From Candidatus Cloacimonadota bacterium (GTDB lineage: Bacteria; Cloacimonadota; Cloacimonadia; Cloacimonadales; TCS61), in the NCBI GenBank assembly GCA_027064945.1, contig JAMOPB010000013.1, forward strand, positions 1-22,454: DNA of 22,454 bases. Direction: 5' to 3'. Position 1 is the stretch's first letter. Each line of letters begins with the position of its first letter. The notes beneath the pieces were generated by a model, which did no database searches, was not told where the DNA came from, and saw only the letters and a list, made by a program, of their open reading frames with translations. A program made the position numbers and the translations under genes. Below, one piece after another: positions 1 through 7,766 of this stretch.

Positions 1-367
1 AGAGTTAGTTCATTCTTATAATAAGAAAATTTCTGCAGCTGTTTTCCCATCTCCTCTGCTTGCCAGAACTTTAGTTAGACAAGATTGGCAAAATTGGAAA
101 CTGGATGAATATTATCCAATGATCTATAATAATTTCTACTTAGAAGATGAAAATTGGATTTCTAAAATAACAAGATTTAATAGATCTGTTTTAGGCGATA
201 AACAAAATGTATATAGTGGGATCTATTTACCCGAATTTGCATATGATTTTAATATTTTGAAAAAGATAATAAATAGTGGTGCGAACGGCATCGCTCTTTT
301 TGAATATAATAATATTACAACAGAATTATGGGAAGATATAAAAAGCTTCCGGCAAGGCTCCAAATAA
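1..367 (+). CDS. Glycoside-hydrolase-10-like TIM-barrel protein, C-terminal fragment
   Basis: The frame is open from base 2 to the TAA at 365-367, giving about 121 residues; the start lies outside the window. The fragment contains KISAAVFPSPLLAR, LVRQDWQNWKLDEYYPMIY and, near the end, GANGIALFEYNNIT. These resemble the last beta strands of the uncharacterised glycoside-hydrolase-like TIM-barrel family (GHL10/YddW-like) common in the FCB group, where a tryptophan-rich segment is followed by an FPM(I/L)Y strand. No signal peptide or catalytic acid can be judged because the N-terminal part is missing. The gene is co-directional with selD, with a 63-bp gap; a TTGACA at 371-376 in that gap has no good -10 partner. 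The family assignment rests on motif memory, and the substrate is unknown. Confidence 0.6.
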   Translation, partial: ELVHSYNKKISAAVFPSPLLARTLVRQDWQNWKLDEYYPMIYNNFYLEDENWISKITRFNRSVLGDKQNVYSGIYLPEFAYDFNILKKIINSGANGIALFEYNNITTELWEDIKSFRQGSK

Positions 368-430
368 TATTTGACAGGCTTAAACGCTTTTTTCTTTTGA
401 ACCAATAAGAAAAATAAAATGGAATTTCCT

Positions 431-1516
431 ATGAAAATTGAAGAATTAAAATTTGAAAATATTAAAGAAGATAAAAAAGAAGATCAGGTTAAAATAACTC
501 AATTCGTTCGTGCTGCCGGCTGAGCCGGTAAAACAAGTCCGGGGGACTTAGCTAAGATGATGAGTAAGATTGATTTTCCTAGTGATGAAAATACTTTGTT
601 AGATTTTTCCACTTCCGACGATGCCGGAGTATATAAACTTACAGAAGAATTAGCAATTGTGCAAACTGTAGATTTTATCACGCCAGTGGTAAATAACAGC
701 TATATTTTCGGACAAATCGCTGCAGCTAATAGCTTAAGCGACATTTACGCAATGGGTGCCGAAGTTAAGACAGTTCTAAATGTTGTCGCTCATGATAATT
801 GTCATGTAACTCCTGACATGCTTGCAGAAATGATGCGCGGTGGTGCCGATAAGGTTCGTGAAGCAGGTGCTGTGGTTTTAGGTGGACATACTGTAGAAGA
901 TTTGGAAATGAAATACGGACTAAGCGTAACCGGCATTGTTCATCCTAATAAAATTATTCGTAATAATAATACCAAGCCGGGAGATAAGATAATTCAGACT
1001 AAACCAATCGGTATGGGCGTAATCACAACAGCTATTAAAGCTGAAATGGCAAGTGAAGAGGCAGAACAAGAAGCTATAAAATTTATGACAATGCTAAATA
1101 AGCAAGCAGCAGAACTAGCTTTAAAGCACGGTGTGAATGCAATGACTGATGTAACCGGATTTGGGCTTTTAGGACACATGTACGAAATGACAAATTCTGA
1201 AACAGCAATTAAACTTTCATTTGATAAAGTAAAATATATTTCTGATGCAATGGAATATGCAAACATGGGCTTGTTTCCAAGTGGTTCTTGGAAAAATCAT
1301 GATCATTATGAAAAATTTATCAGAGCTGAACATGAAGTTAATGATGATAAATTAATGCTAATGTTTGATGCTCAAACATCAGGAGGTTTATTAATATCAT
1401 TACCTGCACAAAACGCAGAAAACTTACTCCAAGAATTACACGATATCGGAATGGATTGGTGCGAAATTATCGGTGATGTAATTCAATCTGATGTACGTGA
1501 AATAGAGCTTGTATAA
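431..1516 (+). CDS. selD: Selenide, water dikinase, selenocysteine-containing (in-frame UGA)
   Basis: SelD makes selenophosphate from selenide and ATP, the selenium donor for Sec-tRNA and selenouridine. Reading from ATG 431 through TGA 521-523 gives 361 residues, close to the usual family length. Residue 31 is encoded by TGA within KITQFVRAAG-U-AGKTSPGDL, which aligns with E. coli TQYSHGAGCGCKISP: U31 matches catalytic Cys17 and K34 matches catalytic Lys20. Downstream are the expected DDAGVY (about 63-68), SDIYAMGAE (about 103-111), GGHTVED (151-157), TDVTGFGLLGH and FDAQTSGGLL motifs. A start at 557 would remove the catalytic loop, so it is rejected. A weak GGA lies 7 bases before ATG 431; ATG 419, in frame, is an alternative. 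A SECIS-like hairpin follows the UGA. This implies that selA, selB and selC exist elsewhere in the genome. Confidence 0.93.
514..530 (+). repeat. GC-rich inverted repeat with the selD UGA in its loop
   Basis: CCGGC (516-520) and GCCGG (524-528) are perfect inverted copies flanking the TGA codon. A G-U and a U-A pair at 514-515/529-530 extend the stem to seven pairs. In the mRNA the recoded UGA would form a three-base loop. Part of this is forced by the Ala-Ala-Gly-Sec-Ala-Gly codons, so the pairing may be incidental. Confidence 0.5.
524..549 (+). promoter_or_regulatory. Bacterial SECIS-like element in selD mRNA
   Basis: AAGTCC (535-540), loop GGG (541-543) and GGACTT (544-549) form a perfect 6-bp hairpin with a G-only apical loop. 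The loop begins 17 bases after the TGA. Bacterial SECIS elements sit inside the coding sequence just after the UGA and carry a G at the start of a short apical loop, which SelB contacts. The geometry fits. The lower stem next to the UGA is weak, so the exact element boundaries are uncertain. Confidence 0.75.
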
Positions 1517-1522
1517 AATAAC

Positions 1523-1549
1523 AGCCCCATAATTTTAACTTATGGGGCT
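1523..1549. terminator. Bidirectional hairpin terminator between convergent genes
   Basis: AGCCCCATAA (1523-1532) and TTATGGGGCT (1540-1549) form a perfect 10-bp stem with a 7-base loop. It starts 7 bases after the selD stop and lies before the stop of the convergent barrel gene. The T-tracts on either side are modest (GTTATTTTA on the minus strand; ATCTTAAATTTTCTTT on the plus strand), so it may serve both directions. Confidence 0.75.
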
Positions 1550-1566
1550 ATCTTAAATTTTCTTTC

Positions 1567-4500
1567 CTAAAAATCAGGTGATAAACTAAAATAATATGAC
1601 GGGCTACTAAAATTTTCTAAGTCTGTATTCCAAGCAACATCAAATTTTATCACAAAATATCCTACATTAACTCTCGGACCAAAACCCATTCCTATTTTTA
1701 AATCTTCCAATTTATTTTGCTTTCCTAACATCAAGCCATCTTTATTCCACACAGTTCCGGCATCTAAAAATGTACTTCCTCGAATATAGCCAAGATCAAT
1801 TGGTAAAGGGAAAGCAATGCTAAGTCGATCTATAAAAGGAAATCTTAATTCCAGATTGGAAACCAATTTATTTCTACCTCTTAATTCATCATCATGGAAA
1901 CCTCTCACACCACTGTGATAATCCAGATCAAAGCGTGAAGATGTTTCACCGATAATTGTTCCACCAATAAATCTTGCTGCAATTGAATAACGTTTATTAA
2001 AGAAGAAGTATCTTCTTATGTCAGTATAAAAAAGACTGTGATTTTTTATATTTGAATAGCTATGATTAAATAAAATTGCACTTTTCCAACCTGATATTGG
2101 TCCTGTTGATCCATAAAATGCATTATCAAAATTGAATGTTATCTGCGGGGAAATTATATTTTCATTATACGCTTCCAAGCCATATTGCTCTTGCACATTG
2201 TTATCTATAAAATCTTCAGTCCATTCAGAATCACCGCTATAAGCCCAATCATAATTTATTTCTTTTCTATTTAAAATCGCATCAAAATCCAAACGGCAAT
2301 ATTTACTGAAAGGGTATTGTAAAGATCCCATGATTCCAATATTTCTTATTCTTTCCCTTAGATATCCATAAGTTCCACCTGATTCATTTATGAATTTATA
2401 AACAGTTGCATCATTTAGATAAAAACCGCCCATACCATAATCAATACGCCTTGCTAAATTCATATAATTAAATCTAAAATTTGAATTCTCAATGTTACCA
2501 TTAATACCAAGCGTTATTCCAATTTTACTATCACCCATCAAATTACTTAATTTAAAATATATTTCTGCAAAAGTTCCGCCTGAAGGCGAATAAGCCAATC
2601 CTCCCCAAAGTTTATCCAAGTAATAGCGTGATTTATAATCTGAAATTTCAGGTATTTTTATATCAATAGGTTTTGAATCCAACTCTAAATTATAAGCTCT
2701 ATCCAAACTATCTTGCTCGATAATATTTCCCAGATTAAAGCGAGTAATGTTTTTTCTTATTTCAGGAAGTTCCTTACGAAATTCTCTTTCGCGTTTCCCA
2801 TAATATTTATATTCATCAATTTTAAAGGTTTTATAAAAATTCTTTTCAAATTGAACTAATCTTGGAAGTTCTCCTTTCTTATAGTCCAAATTTTTCAGAG
2901 GATTAGACGCAAGGTAGATATCCCATCCACGATCATAAAAAATTGAAAGTAAAAGTTCATCATTGGATTCGTTAAGATCTATCGAATTTATATATCCCAA
3001 TGTATTTGTAATAGATGCTCTTTCGCCTGTTTCCAGCTTTATTATCTCAAGATTATTAGCAATATCTCCTTCATGTAAGAAAATAATTTTCTCGTCATCA
3101 TTAGTCCAAATAGGGTGAGTATTATTTTGCTCCTCTTTTGTAACTTGATAAAATGCTTTCTCTTCAAAATCATAATAATAAATATCTCTTGAGAGTTGAT
3201 AGAAAAGATGATTCTTTACTCTTTCACCATATAATTTACGCTCACTAACGAAAGCTAATTTATCTTCTGAATTGTTCCAACTTGGTTGTCCGTCATAGTA
3301 TTTGTCATCTGTTATTTGGGTAATTTTTTCAGTTTCCAAATCATAAATAAAAATATCGGAAGCAAAATTCTTTTGCCCGCCAAAAGCTATTTTATTTCCT
3401 GAAGAATTTACATCCAATTCATAAATAACATCAATATCAGGAATATTAATTGTTTGAATTATTTTTCTTTTTTTCAAACTGGCAATATGAATTACATCTC
3501 CACGAGAAGTCTCCGCAGCAAATGCAAATCTATCTCCATCTGGGAAAAAATCTAAATTATTTCGTTCATAATGAAATTCTTCAATTGCAGCAGAAGTTTC
3601 ACCTTTAATAATCCTTTTAGCTTTTTGGGGATCCAAAATTGAATTTTTCCAGATATCTCGATGAATACTTTTGTCGGAAAAATAGAGATATTCGCCTGTT
3701 TTGGGAACAAATTTCACAGGAGAATTCATTCCCGAACCATCTTTATCTCGAAAAGTTAATTGTTCAAAAACTTCATAAGGCACATCATATTCCTGCATAT
3801 AAATACTATATTTTCTTTTTAAATAATTCCGCCATTCTTTTTGTAGTTTTTTAAAATCTTGATCAAAAACTTTTTTCACAGCTAATTCTTGATTTTTAGA
3901 ATAACGCAATTCATAAAAAAATTCTAATACTTTTTCCTGACCATATTTTTCACTTAAATATGAAATAAAAAGTTCTCCGATTCGATAAGCATAAAATCCA
4001 CTTAAATAATCAAATTTAGGGATTTGACTGTTATAAATAAGATCTAACACAAAACTATTATTTTTTGTGCTTTTCCCACCGATAGAAAAATATTCAGGTA
4101 AACCTTCGGAAAACCAGAATGGTAATCTATTGATTTTTAAAAGTGAATTATTGCCATTATTAATATCGTTTATATAAGCATGAGTAAGCTCGTGAATCAA
4201 AGTTTCTTCCATATCTAAATAACTGCCGTTAAATGGAATCGCAACACGATTTCGATCGCTTTCAGTAAACCCGCCCACACCTTCGGATAGCAAATTTGGA
4301 ATAATATTTGTTGTTTTAAAATTTTGATTTGTGCTATAAAAAATTATGGGAATTCGTTTTTTTACAGGTCGGATAAAGGCTGATTTAAGATAATAATATG
4401 CTTCCTCGCTCATTAATGCAGCTATTCTTCCAAACTCTTCATTTTCTTTCTCATAATAGATATCATAATGCAAAGTCTTAATTACGGCCCATTCAACAGG

Positions 4501-4587
4501 TTTATTCTGAATCTTATTTTTACCAAATATTGACCATAATTGCATTGTGCATGTTAGCGTTAAAATTATCATCCAAGTTTTTTTCAT
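1567..4587 (-). CDS. Outer-membrane protein: peptidase-MA-like domain + TolB-like propeller + D15-type barrel
   Basis: The protein has 1006 residues. It begins with a signal peptide (MKKTWMIILTLTCTMQLWS). Residues about 35-260 resemble the peptidase MA gluzincin fold: HELTHAYIND (H132, E133, H136) and EGLPEYFS (E161) supply the expected zinc ligands. About 285-565 hold WD40/PD40-like blades such as SSGNKIAFGG (395-404) and PSWNNSEDKLAFVSER (435-450). About 660-1006 look like an Omp85/D15-type barrel, with GVRGFHDDELRGRN, GSTFLDAGTVW and a C-terminal Phe typical of a Bam recognition signal. The protein should reside in the outer membrane with its soluble domains in the periplasm. A good AAGAGGT ribosome site precedes the ATG. 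The substrate is unknown and proteolysis is inferred only from the intact HExxH...E set. It appears to be transcribed alone, with its own candidate promoter. Confidence 0.85.
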   Translation of the reverse strand: MKKTWMIILTLTCTMQLWSIFGKNKIQNKPVEWAVIKTLHYDIYYEKENEEFGRIAALMSEEAYYYLKSAFIRPVKKRIPIIFYSTNQNFKTTNIIPNLLSEGVGGFTESDRNRVAIPFNGSYLDMEETLIHELTHAYINDINNGNNSLLKINRLPFWFSEGLPEYFSIGGKSTKNNSFVLDLIYNSQIPKFDYLSGFYAYRIGELFISYLSEKYGQEKVLEFFYELRYSKNQELAVKKVFDQDFKKLQKEWRNYLKRKYSIYMQEYDVPYEVFEQLTFRDKDGSGMNSPVKFVPKTGEYLYFSDKSIHRDIWKNSILDPQKAKRIIKGETSAAIEEFHYERNNLDFFPDGDRFAFAAETSRGDVIHIASLKKRKIIQTINIPDIDVIYELDVNSSGNKIAFGGQKNFASDIFIYDLETEKITQITDDKYYDGQPSWNNSEDKLAFVSERKLYGERVKNHLFYQLSRDIYYYDFEEKAFYQVTKEEQNNTHPIWTNDDEKIIFLHEGDIANNLEIIKLETGERASITNTLGYINSIDLNESNDELLLSIFYDRGWDIYLASNPLKNLDYKKGELPRLVQFEKNFYKTFKIDEYKYYGKREREFRKELPEIRKNITRFNLGNIIEQDSLDRAYNLELDSKPIDIKIPEISDYKSRYYLDKLWGGLAYSPSGGTFAEIYFKLSNLMGDSKIGITLGINGNIENSNFRFNYMNLARRIDYGMGGFYLNDATVYKFINESGGTYGYLRERIRNIGIMGSLQYPFSKYCRLDFDAILNRKEINYDWAYSGDSEWTEDFIDNNVQEQYGLEAYNENIISPQITFNFDNAFYGSTGPISGWKSAILFNHSYSNIKNHSLFYTDIRRYFFFNKRYSIAARFIGGTIIGETSSRFDLDYHSGVRGFHDDELRGRNKLVSNLELRFPFIDRLSIAFPLPIDLGYIRGSTFLDAGTVWNKDGLMLGKQNKLEDLKIGMGFGPRVNVGYFVIKFDVAWNTDLENFSSPSYYFSLSPDF

Positions 4588-4671
4588 TTTACCTCTTCTT
4601 TCTTAGATATTAAATTTTCATTATTTCTTATTAACAATTAAAAAAACTAATTATCAATTTATTCTTTGTTT

Positions 4672-4701
4672 TTTATAAATTCTTACTTCAATAAAATTCA
4701 A
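4672..4701 (-). promoter_or_regulatory. Candidate sigma-70 promoter for the barrel gene
   Basis: On the minus strand TTGAAT (4701-4696) and TATAAA (4677-4672) are separated by 18 bases, leaving a leader of roughly 75-80 bases before ATG 4587. The surrounding DNA is very AT-rich, so chance matches are likely. Confidence 0.3.
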
Positions 4702-4724
4702 CATTATCAATTTCAAATAAAATC

Positions 4725-4769
4725 CTAAAAAGATAAAATTTCTCTATTATTTTAAGGAAATAAGAGAAA
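4725..4769 (-). terminator. AT-rich terminator after mlaD
   Basis: TTTCTCT (4739-4745) and AGAGAAA (4763-4769) pair, with further A-T pairs inside and a two-base bulge. On the minus strand the stem is followed by a tail reading TTTTATCTTTTTAGG. It lies about 20 bases after the mlaD stop. The stem is weak but the U-tract is good. Confidence 0.5.
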
Positions 4770-4789
4770 ATGGCAAATCAAAATAAATT

Positions 4790-5665
4790 CTAAAACAATT
4801 TAAAATACCTTTTTGGGTTTTCCTTAATATCAATGATTAATGAATCTAAATTTGATGTAGTCTTAATTAAATTATCATATAATTGATCATCACTGATTAA
4901 CTTATTTAAATTACCAGGTTCCGATTTAATACTTTTTATAATTTCATCAAGTTCATCTACAGTATTATTGAAATTGATCATAGCATTATTCATTTTTGGA
5001 ATCAATTCTCCGGCTTGAGAAAACTCCGATTTATTCTCGCTGATAATCTCTTTTAAATCAGCAACAGATCTATTCAGATCTTCAAACGTTTGTTTAATGT
5101 TATTTTTATTTTCAGCTAAAATCTGATCAAAATCACCAATTGTTGTTTCAGATTTTTTGAGCAAATTATTTACCTTCCCTAAAACACCATCGGAATCTGA
5201 GGAAAACATTTTTTTCAAACCATCAGTAATATTGCTTACTTCATCAAAAAGTTCAGAGATTTGCATAGAAACTTCACCTTTTTGGATTTTGCTATACTGC
5301 ATTTTTTCCTTAGATTTTCCCGGAATTATCTTAATAATCTTATGTCCCATCAAATCTGAATCAGTTATTACAAATTTACTGTCTTTAGCTAAAACAACAT
5401 CTTTTTTTAACTGAATGGAAATAAGCACATCGTTTTCTCTTAAAATAATATCTTCTACTTTTCCGCAGTTAATTCCACGAACAAAAACAGCAGTTCCTAT
5501 TTCTAATCTATTCGCCTCATTAAAGCTTATTTCAATGTGATTATATTTATGCAAGTTCATTGCATTTGTAAGCCATAAATAGCCTACAATTAAAATAATG
5601 AACGAAACTACAGTAAAAAGTCCCACTTTAAATTCATATTCATGTTTGTTCTGATTAAAATTCAT
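4790..5665 (-). CDS. mlaD: MCE-domain lipid-transport protein (MlaD-like)
   Basis: The protein has 291 residues. A short basic N-terminus is followed by one membrane anchor at about 15-35 (VGLFTVVSFIILIVGYLWL). An MCE domain spans about 40-118, with FNEANRLEIGTAVFVRGI and VFVRGINCGKVEDI matching the family pattern. A long helical C-terminal part (about 135-275) is rich in heptad-like spacing, and the protein ends ENPKRYFKLF, a tail typical of this family in the FCB group. MlaD proteins form a hexameric ring on the inner membrane that carries phospholipids between membranes. It starts 19 bases after mlaF, with an AAGGAAA ribosome site, so the two form one unit. No permease (mlaE) lies next to it. 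Confidence 0.9.
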   Translation of the reverse strand: MNFNQNKHEYEFKVGLFTVVSFIILIVGYLWLTNAMNLHKYNHIEISFNEANRLEIGTAVFVRGINCGKVEDIILRENDVLISIQLKKDVVLAKDSKFVITDSDLMGHKIIKIIPGKSKEKMQYSKIQKGEVSMQISELFDEVSNITDGLKKMFSSDSDGVLGKVNNLLKKSETTIGDFDQILAENKNNIKQTFEDLNRSVADLKEIISENKSEFSQAGELIPKMNNAMINFNNTVDELDEIIKSIKSEPGNLNKLISDDQLYDNLIKTTSNLDSLIIDIKENPKRYFKLF

Positions 5666-5684
5666 TTATTTTTCCTTGCTGATT

Positions 5685-6395
5685 CTAAGCTAAAAATTTA
5701 ATTATTTTTTCAAGTTTGGAATTTTTAAAATCTTCATAACTTCCGTCAAAGATTATTTTTTTATCATCCAGCATCACAATTCTCCCAGCTAATTTTTCAA
5801 TACATTTTAAATCATGAGTCACAATGATGGAAGTAGAACGTTTATCCAATTTTTTAATAAGTTCGGTAATTCCGCCTGCAATGATGGGATCTAAACCTGT
5901 TGTAGGTTCATCATAAATAATATATTCAGGTTCTAAAATAATTGCACGAGCCAATCCTACACGTTTTTTCATTCCACCTGAAAGTTCGGAAGGATATTTT
6001 TCTAAAATATTTTCCAAACCTACTAATTTCAATTTTTCTTGAACTAACTGAGACAATTCATCTTCAGACAATTTCAGATGTTCTACAGCAGGTAAAGCGA
6101 CATTTTGAAATACATTCATCGAATCCAGTAATGCAGCGCTCTGAAAAAGCATGGAAATTTTCTTACGCATCTCATTTTGCATAGCATGATTAAGCAAAAA
6201 CATATTTTCCCCAAAAAGAATAACTTCTCCTTTCTGTGGTATTTTCAAACCTAAAATAGTTCTCATCAATACACTTTTCCCGCATCCACTTGACCCGACA
6301 ATTATGGTCATTTGCCCAGGATTTATCTGCAAATTCACATTATCCAAAACAACATTTCCACCATAAGCAACAGTGAGGTTTCTAACATCTATCAT
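5685..6395 (-). CDS. mlaF: ABC transporter ATPase of the Mla type
   Basis: The protein has 236 residues and is a complete ABC ATPase. The Walker A motif is GSSGCGKS (34-41), the Q-loop is LFQSAALLDSMNVFQNVALP (Q85), the signature is LSGGM (138-142), Walker B is YIIYDEP (D162, E163), and the switch His is H194 in IVTHDL. The FQSAALLDSM segment and the GGMKKRVGLARAI run are characteristic of MlaF/Ttg2A rather than of amino-acid or metal importers. It would power the MlaD/MlaE phospholipid transporter. Its ATG overlaps the mtaB stop as ATGA (6392-6395), implying translational coupling. mlaD follows 19 bases later, but the usual mlaE permease is absent from the cluster. Confidence 0.92.
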   Translation of the reverse strand: MIDVRNLTVAYGGNVVLDNVNLQINPGQMTIIVGSSGCGKSVLMRTILGLKIPQKGEVILFGENMFLLNHAMQNEMRKKISMLFQSAALLDSMNVFQNVALPAVEHLKLSEDELSQLVQEKLKLVGLENILEKYPSELSGGMKKRVGLARAIILEPEYIIYDEPTTGLDPIIAGGITELIKKLDKRSTSIIVTHDLKCIEKLAGRIVMLDDKKIIFDGSYEDFKNSKLEKIIKFLA

Positions 6396-7705
6396 ATCAC
6401 TTTTACCTCAACACCATCAGAATATTTACCAAATATTTCCATATTAATTACAGATCGTTGAGGTAGTTTTTCTTTAACATAAAACCTAATATAATGATCA
6501 GACAAACCAGTAGATATTTGGTCATCTTTTCTGTGTTCGATCACACCTTTCAACGTAGTTTTTTCAGCAATTATTTTATTAAGATATTCTTCTGTTTTTC
6601 TATTAGAAAGTTCATGCAAAAGGTTTATTCTTCTCTTTTTCTCATCTCCATGAATTTGATTACTCATTGCTGCAGCAGGAGTTCCTGATCTTTTAGAATA
6701 AGAAAAAAGGTGTAAATATGTAAAATCTAAATTTTCCAAAAATGTATAAGTTTCCTTAAATAGTTCTTCTGTTTCGCCCGGAAAACCTACAATCAAATCT
6801 ATTCCAATAGCAGCATCAGGATATATTTTATAGATATTATCAAGGTTCTTTTTAAAGAAATTTGATGTGTATTTTCTTTCCATCTTTTCTAATATTGTAT
6901 CGGAACCTGACTGCAATGGTATATGAAAATGGTGCGCCATTTTCTTACTTCTACGGAAAAAATCTAATAATTTATCACTGAATAATTGAGGTTCAACACT
7001 GCTTAAGCGAATAATTTCAACGCCTTCAATAGCTTCAATATCTTCCAATAAATCAACTAAATGATAATTACCATCCTTTTCTTGGCCATATAAACCCAAA
7101 TTAATTCCGGCCAAAACAAACTCATGATAGCCATTTTCCACTAATAATTTTATCTGTTTTAATACTTTTTCAGGATCTCTACTACGACTATGACCTCTGG
7201 CAAACGGAATCGCACAATAGGTGCAATAATAATCGCATCCATCTTGAACTTTCACAAATGCTCTTGATCTTTCAGGCAAATTAGTTGTTGAAAGTTCACT
7301 AAAATTTTCTTGTGATAAAATATCTTCAAAATACTCTTTCTTAGCAATTTTGTGGTCTGTAATAGCATCTACCAAATCGTAAATCTTATCTTTTTTATTA
7401 TTATCCACTATTAAATCAATGTCGCCAAGAGCCGCAATTTCATCATAATTTCTTTGAGCGTAGCATCCGGTAATAACAACAACAGTATGTGGATTTATCT
7501 CTTTCCATTTTAGCGCTTTACGTAAGGCAGTTCTACTTTTTTGGTCTGTACGATTTGTAACAGTGCATGAATTGATAATAAAGATATCTGCCGGTTGGTC
7601 AAATTCCGTCAATTCGTATCCGTGTTTCACAAAACTATCAATTACACAAGAAGTTTCATATTGATTAATCTTACACCCAAAAGTAATTGCAGCAATTTTC
7701 CTCAT
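6392..7705 (-). CDS. mtaB: tRNA (t6A37)-methylthiotransferase MtaB
   Basis: The protein has 437 residues and is a radical-SAM methylthiotransferase. The N-terminal MTTase domain carries C11 (FGCKINQYET), C47 (NSCTVTNRTD) and C81 (GCYAQRN), which bind the auxiliary Fe-S cluster. The radical-SAM cluster is C157-x3-C161-x2-C164 in QDGCDYYCTYCAIPFARG. A TRAM-like end follows from about 370. FGCKxNQYE and NSCTVTNRTD favour MtaB (which makes ms2t6A at position 37 of ANN-reading tRNAs) over MiaB or RimO. A GGAGGT site precedes the ATG. It lies 61 bases after aspS, past a hairpin, and overlaps mlaF by 4 bases. Association with the lipid transporter is probably only operon packing. Confidence 0.92.
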   Translation of the reverse strand: MRKIAAITFGCKINQYETSCVIDSFVKHGYELTEFDQPADIFIINSCTVTNRTDQKSRTALRKALKWKEINPHTVVVITGCYAQRNYDEIAALGDIDLIVDNNKKDKIYDLVDAITDHKIAKKEYFEDILSQENFSELSTTNLPERSRAFVKVQDGCDYYCTYCAIPFARGHSRSRDPEKVLKQIKLLVENGYHEFVLAGINLGLYGQEKDGNYHLVDLLEDIEAIEGVEIIRLSSVEPQLFSDKLLDFFRRSKKMAHHFHIPLQSGSDTILEKMERKYTSNFFKKNLDNIYKIYPDAAIGIDLIVGFPGETEELFKETYTFLENLDFTYLHLFSYSKRSGTPAAAMSNQIHGDEKKRRINLLHELSNRKTEEYLNKIIAEKTTLKGVIEHRKDDQISTGLSDHYIRFYVKEKLPQRSVINMEIFGKYSDGVEVKVI

Positions 7706-7727
7706 TTAAATAACCTCCACAAGTAAA

Positions 7728-7756
7728 TCGCAAAGAGGAATTAATCCCCTTTGCGA
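7728..7756 (-). terminator. Hairpin between aspS and mtaB (weak terminator or processing site)
   Basis: TCGCAAAGAGG (7728-7738) and CCCCTTTGCGA (7746-7756) pair over 11 bases in minus-strand RNA with one G-U pair and a 7-base loop. The downstream tail TTTACTTG is poor in U. It may therefore attenuate or protect the aspS mRNA rather than stop transcription fully. Confidence 0.45.
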
Positions 7757-7766
7757 AAAATCTATT

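Noticed and set aside
371..376. TTGACA upstream of selD as a promoter
   Set aside because: No acceptable -10 box at 15-19 bases; selD may instead be read with the upstream gene.
431..556. selD as a pseudogene broken by a nonsense mutation
   Set aside because: The stop falls precisely at the known Sec/Cys position, is followed by a SECIS-like hairpin, and the rest of the gene is intact.
557..1516. selD starting at ATG 557 as a shorter protein
   Set aside because: It would lack the catalytic loop (U31/K34); the upstream frame is conserved on both sides of the TGA.
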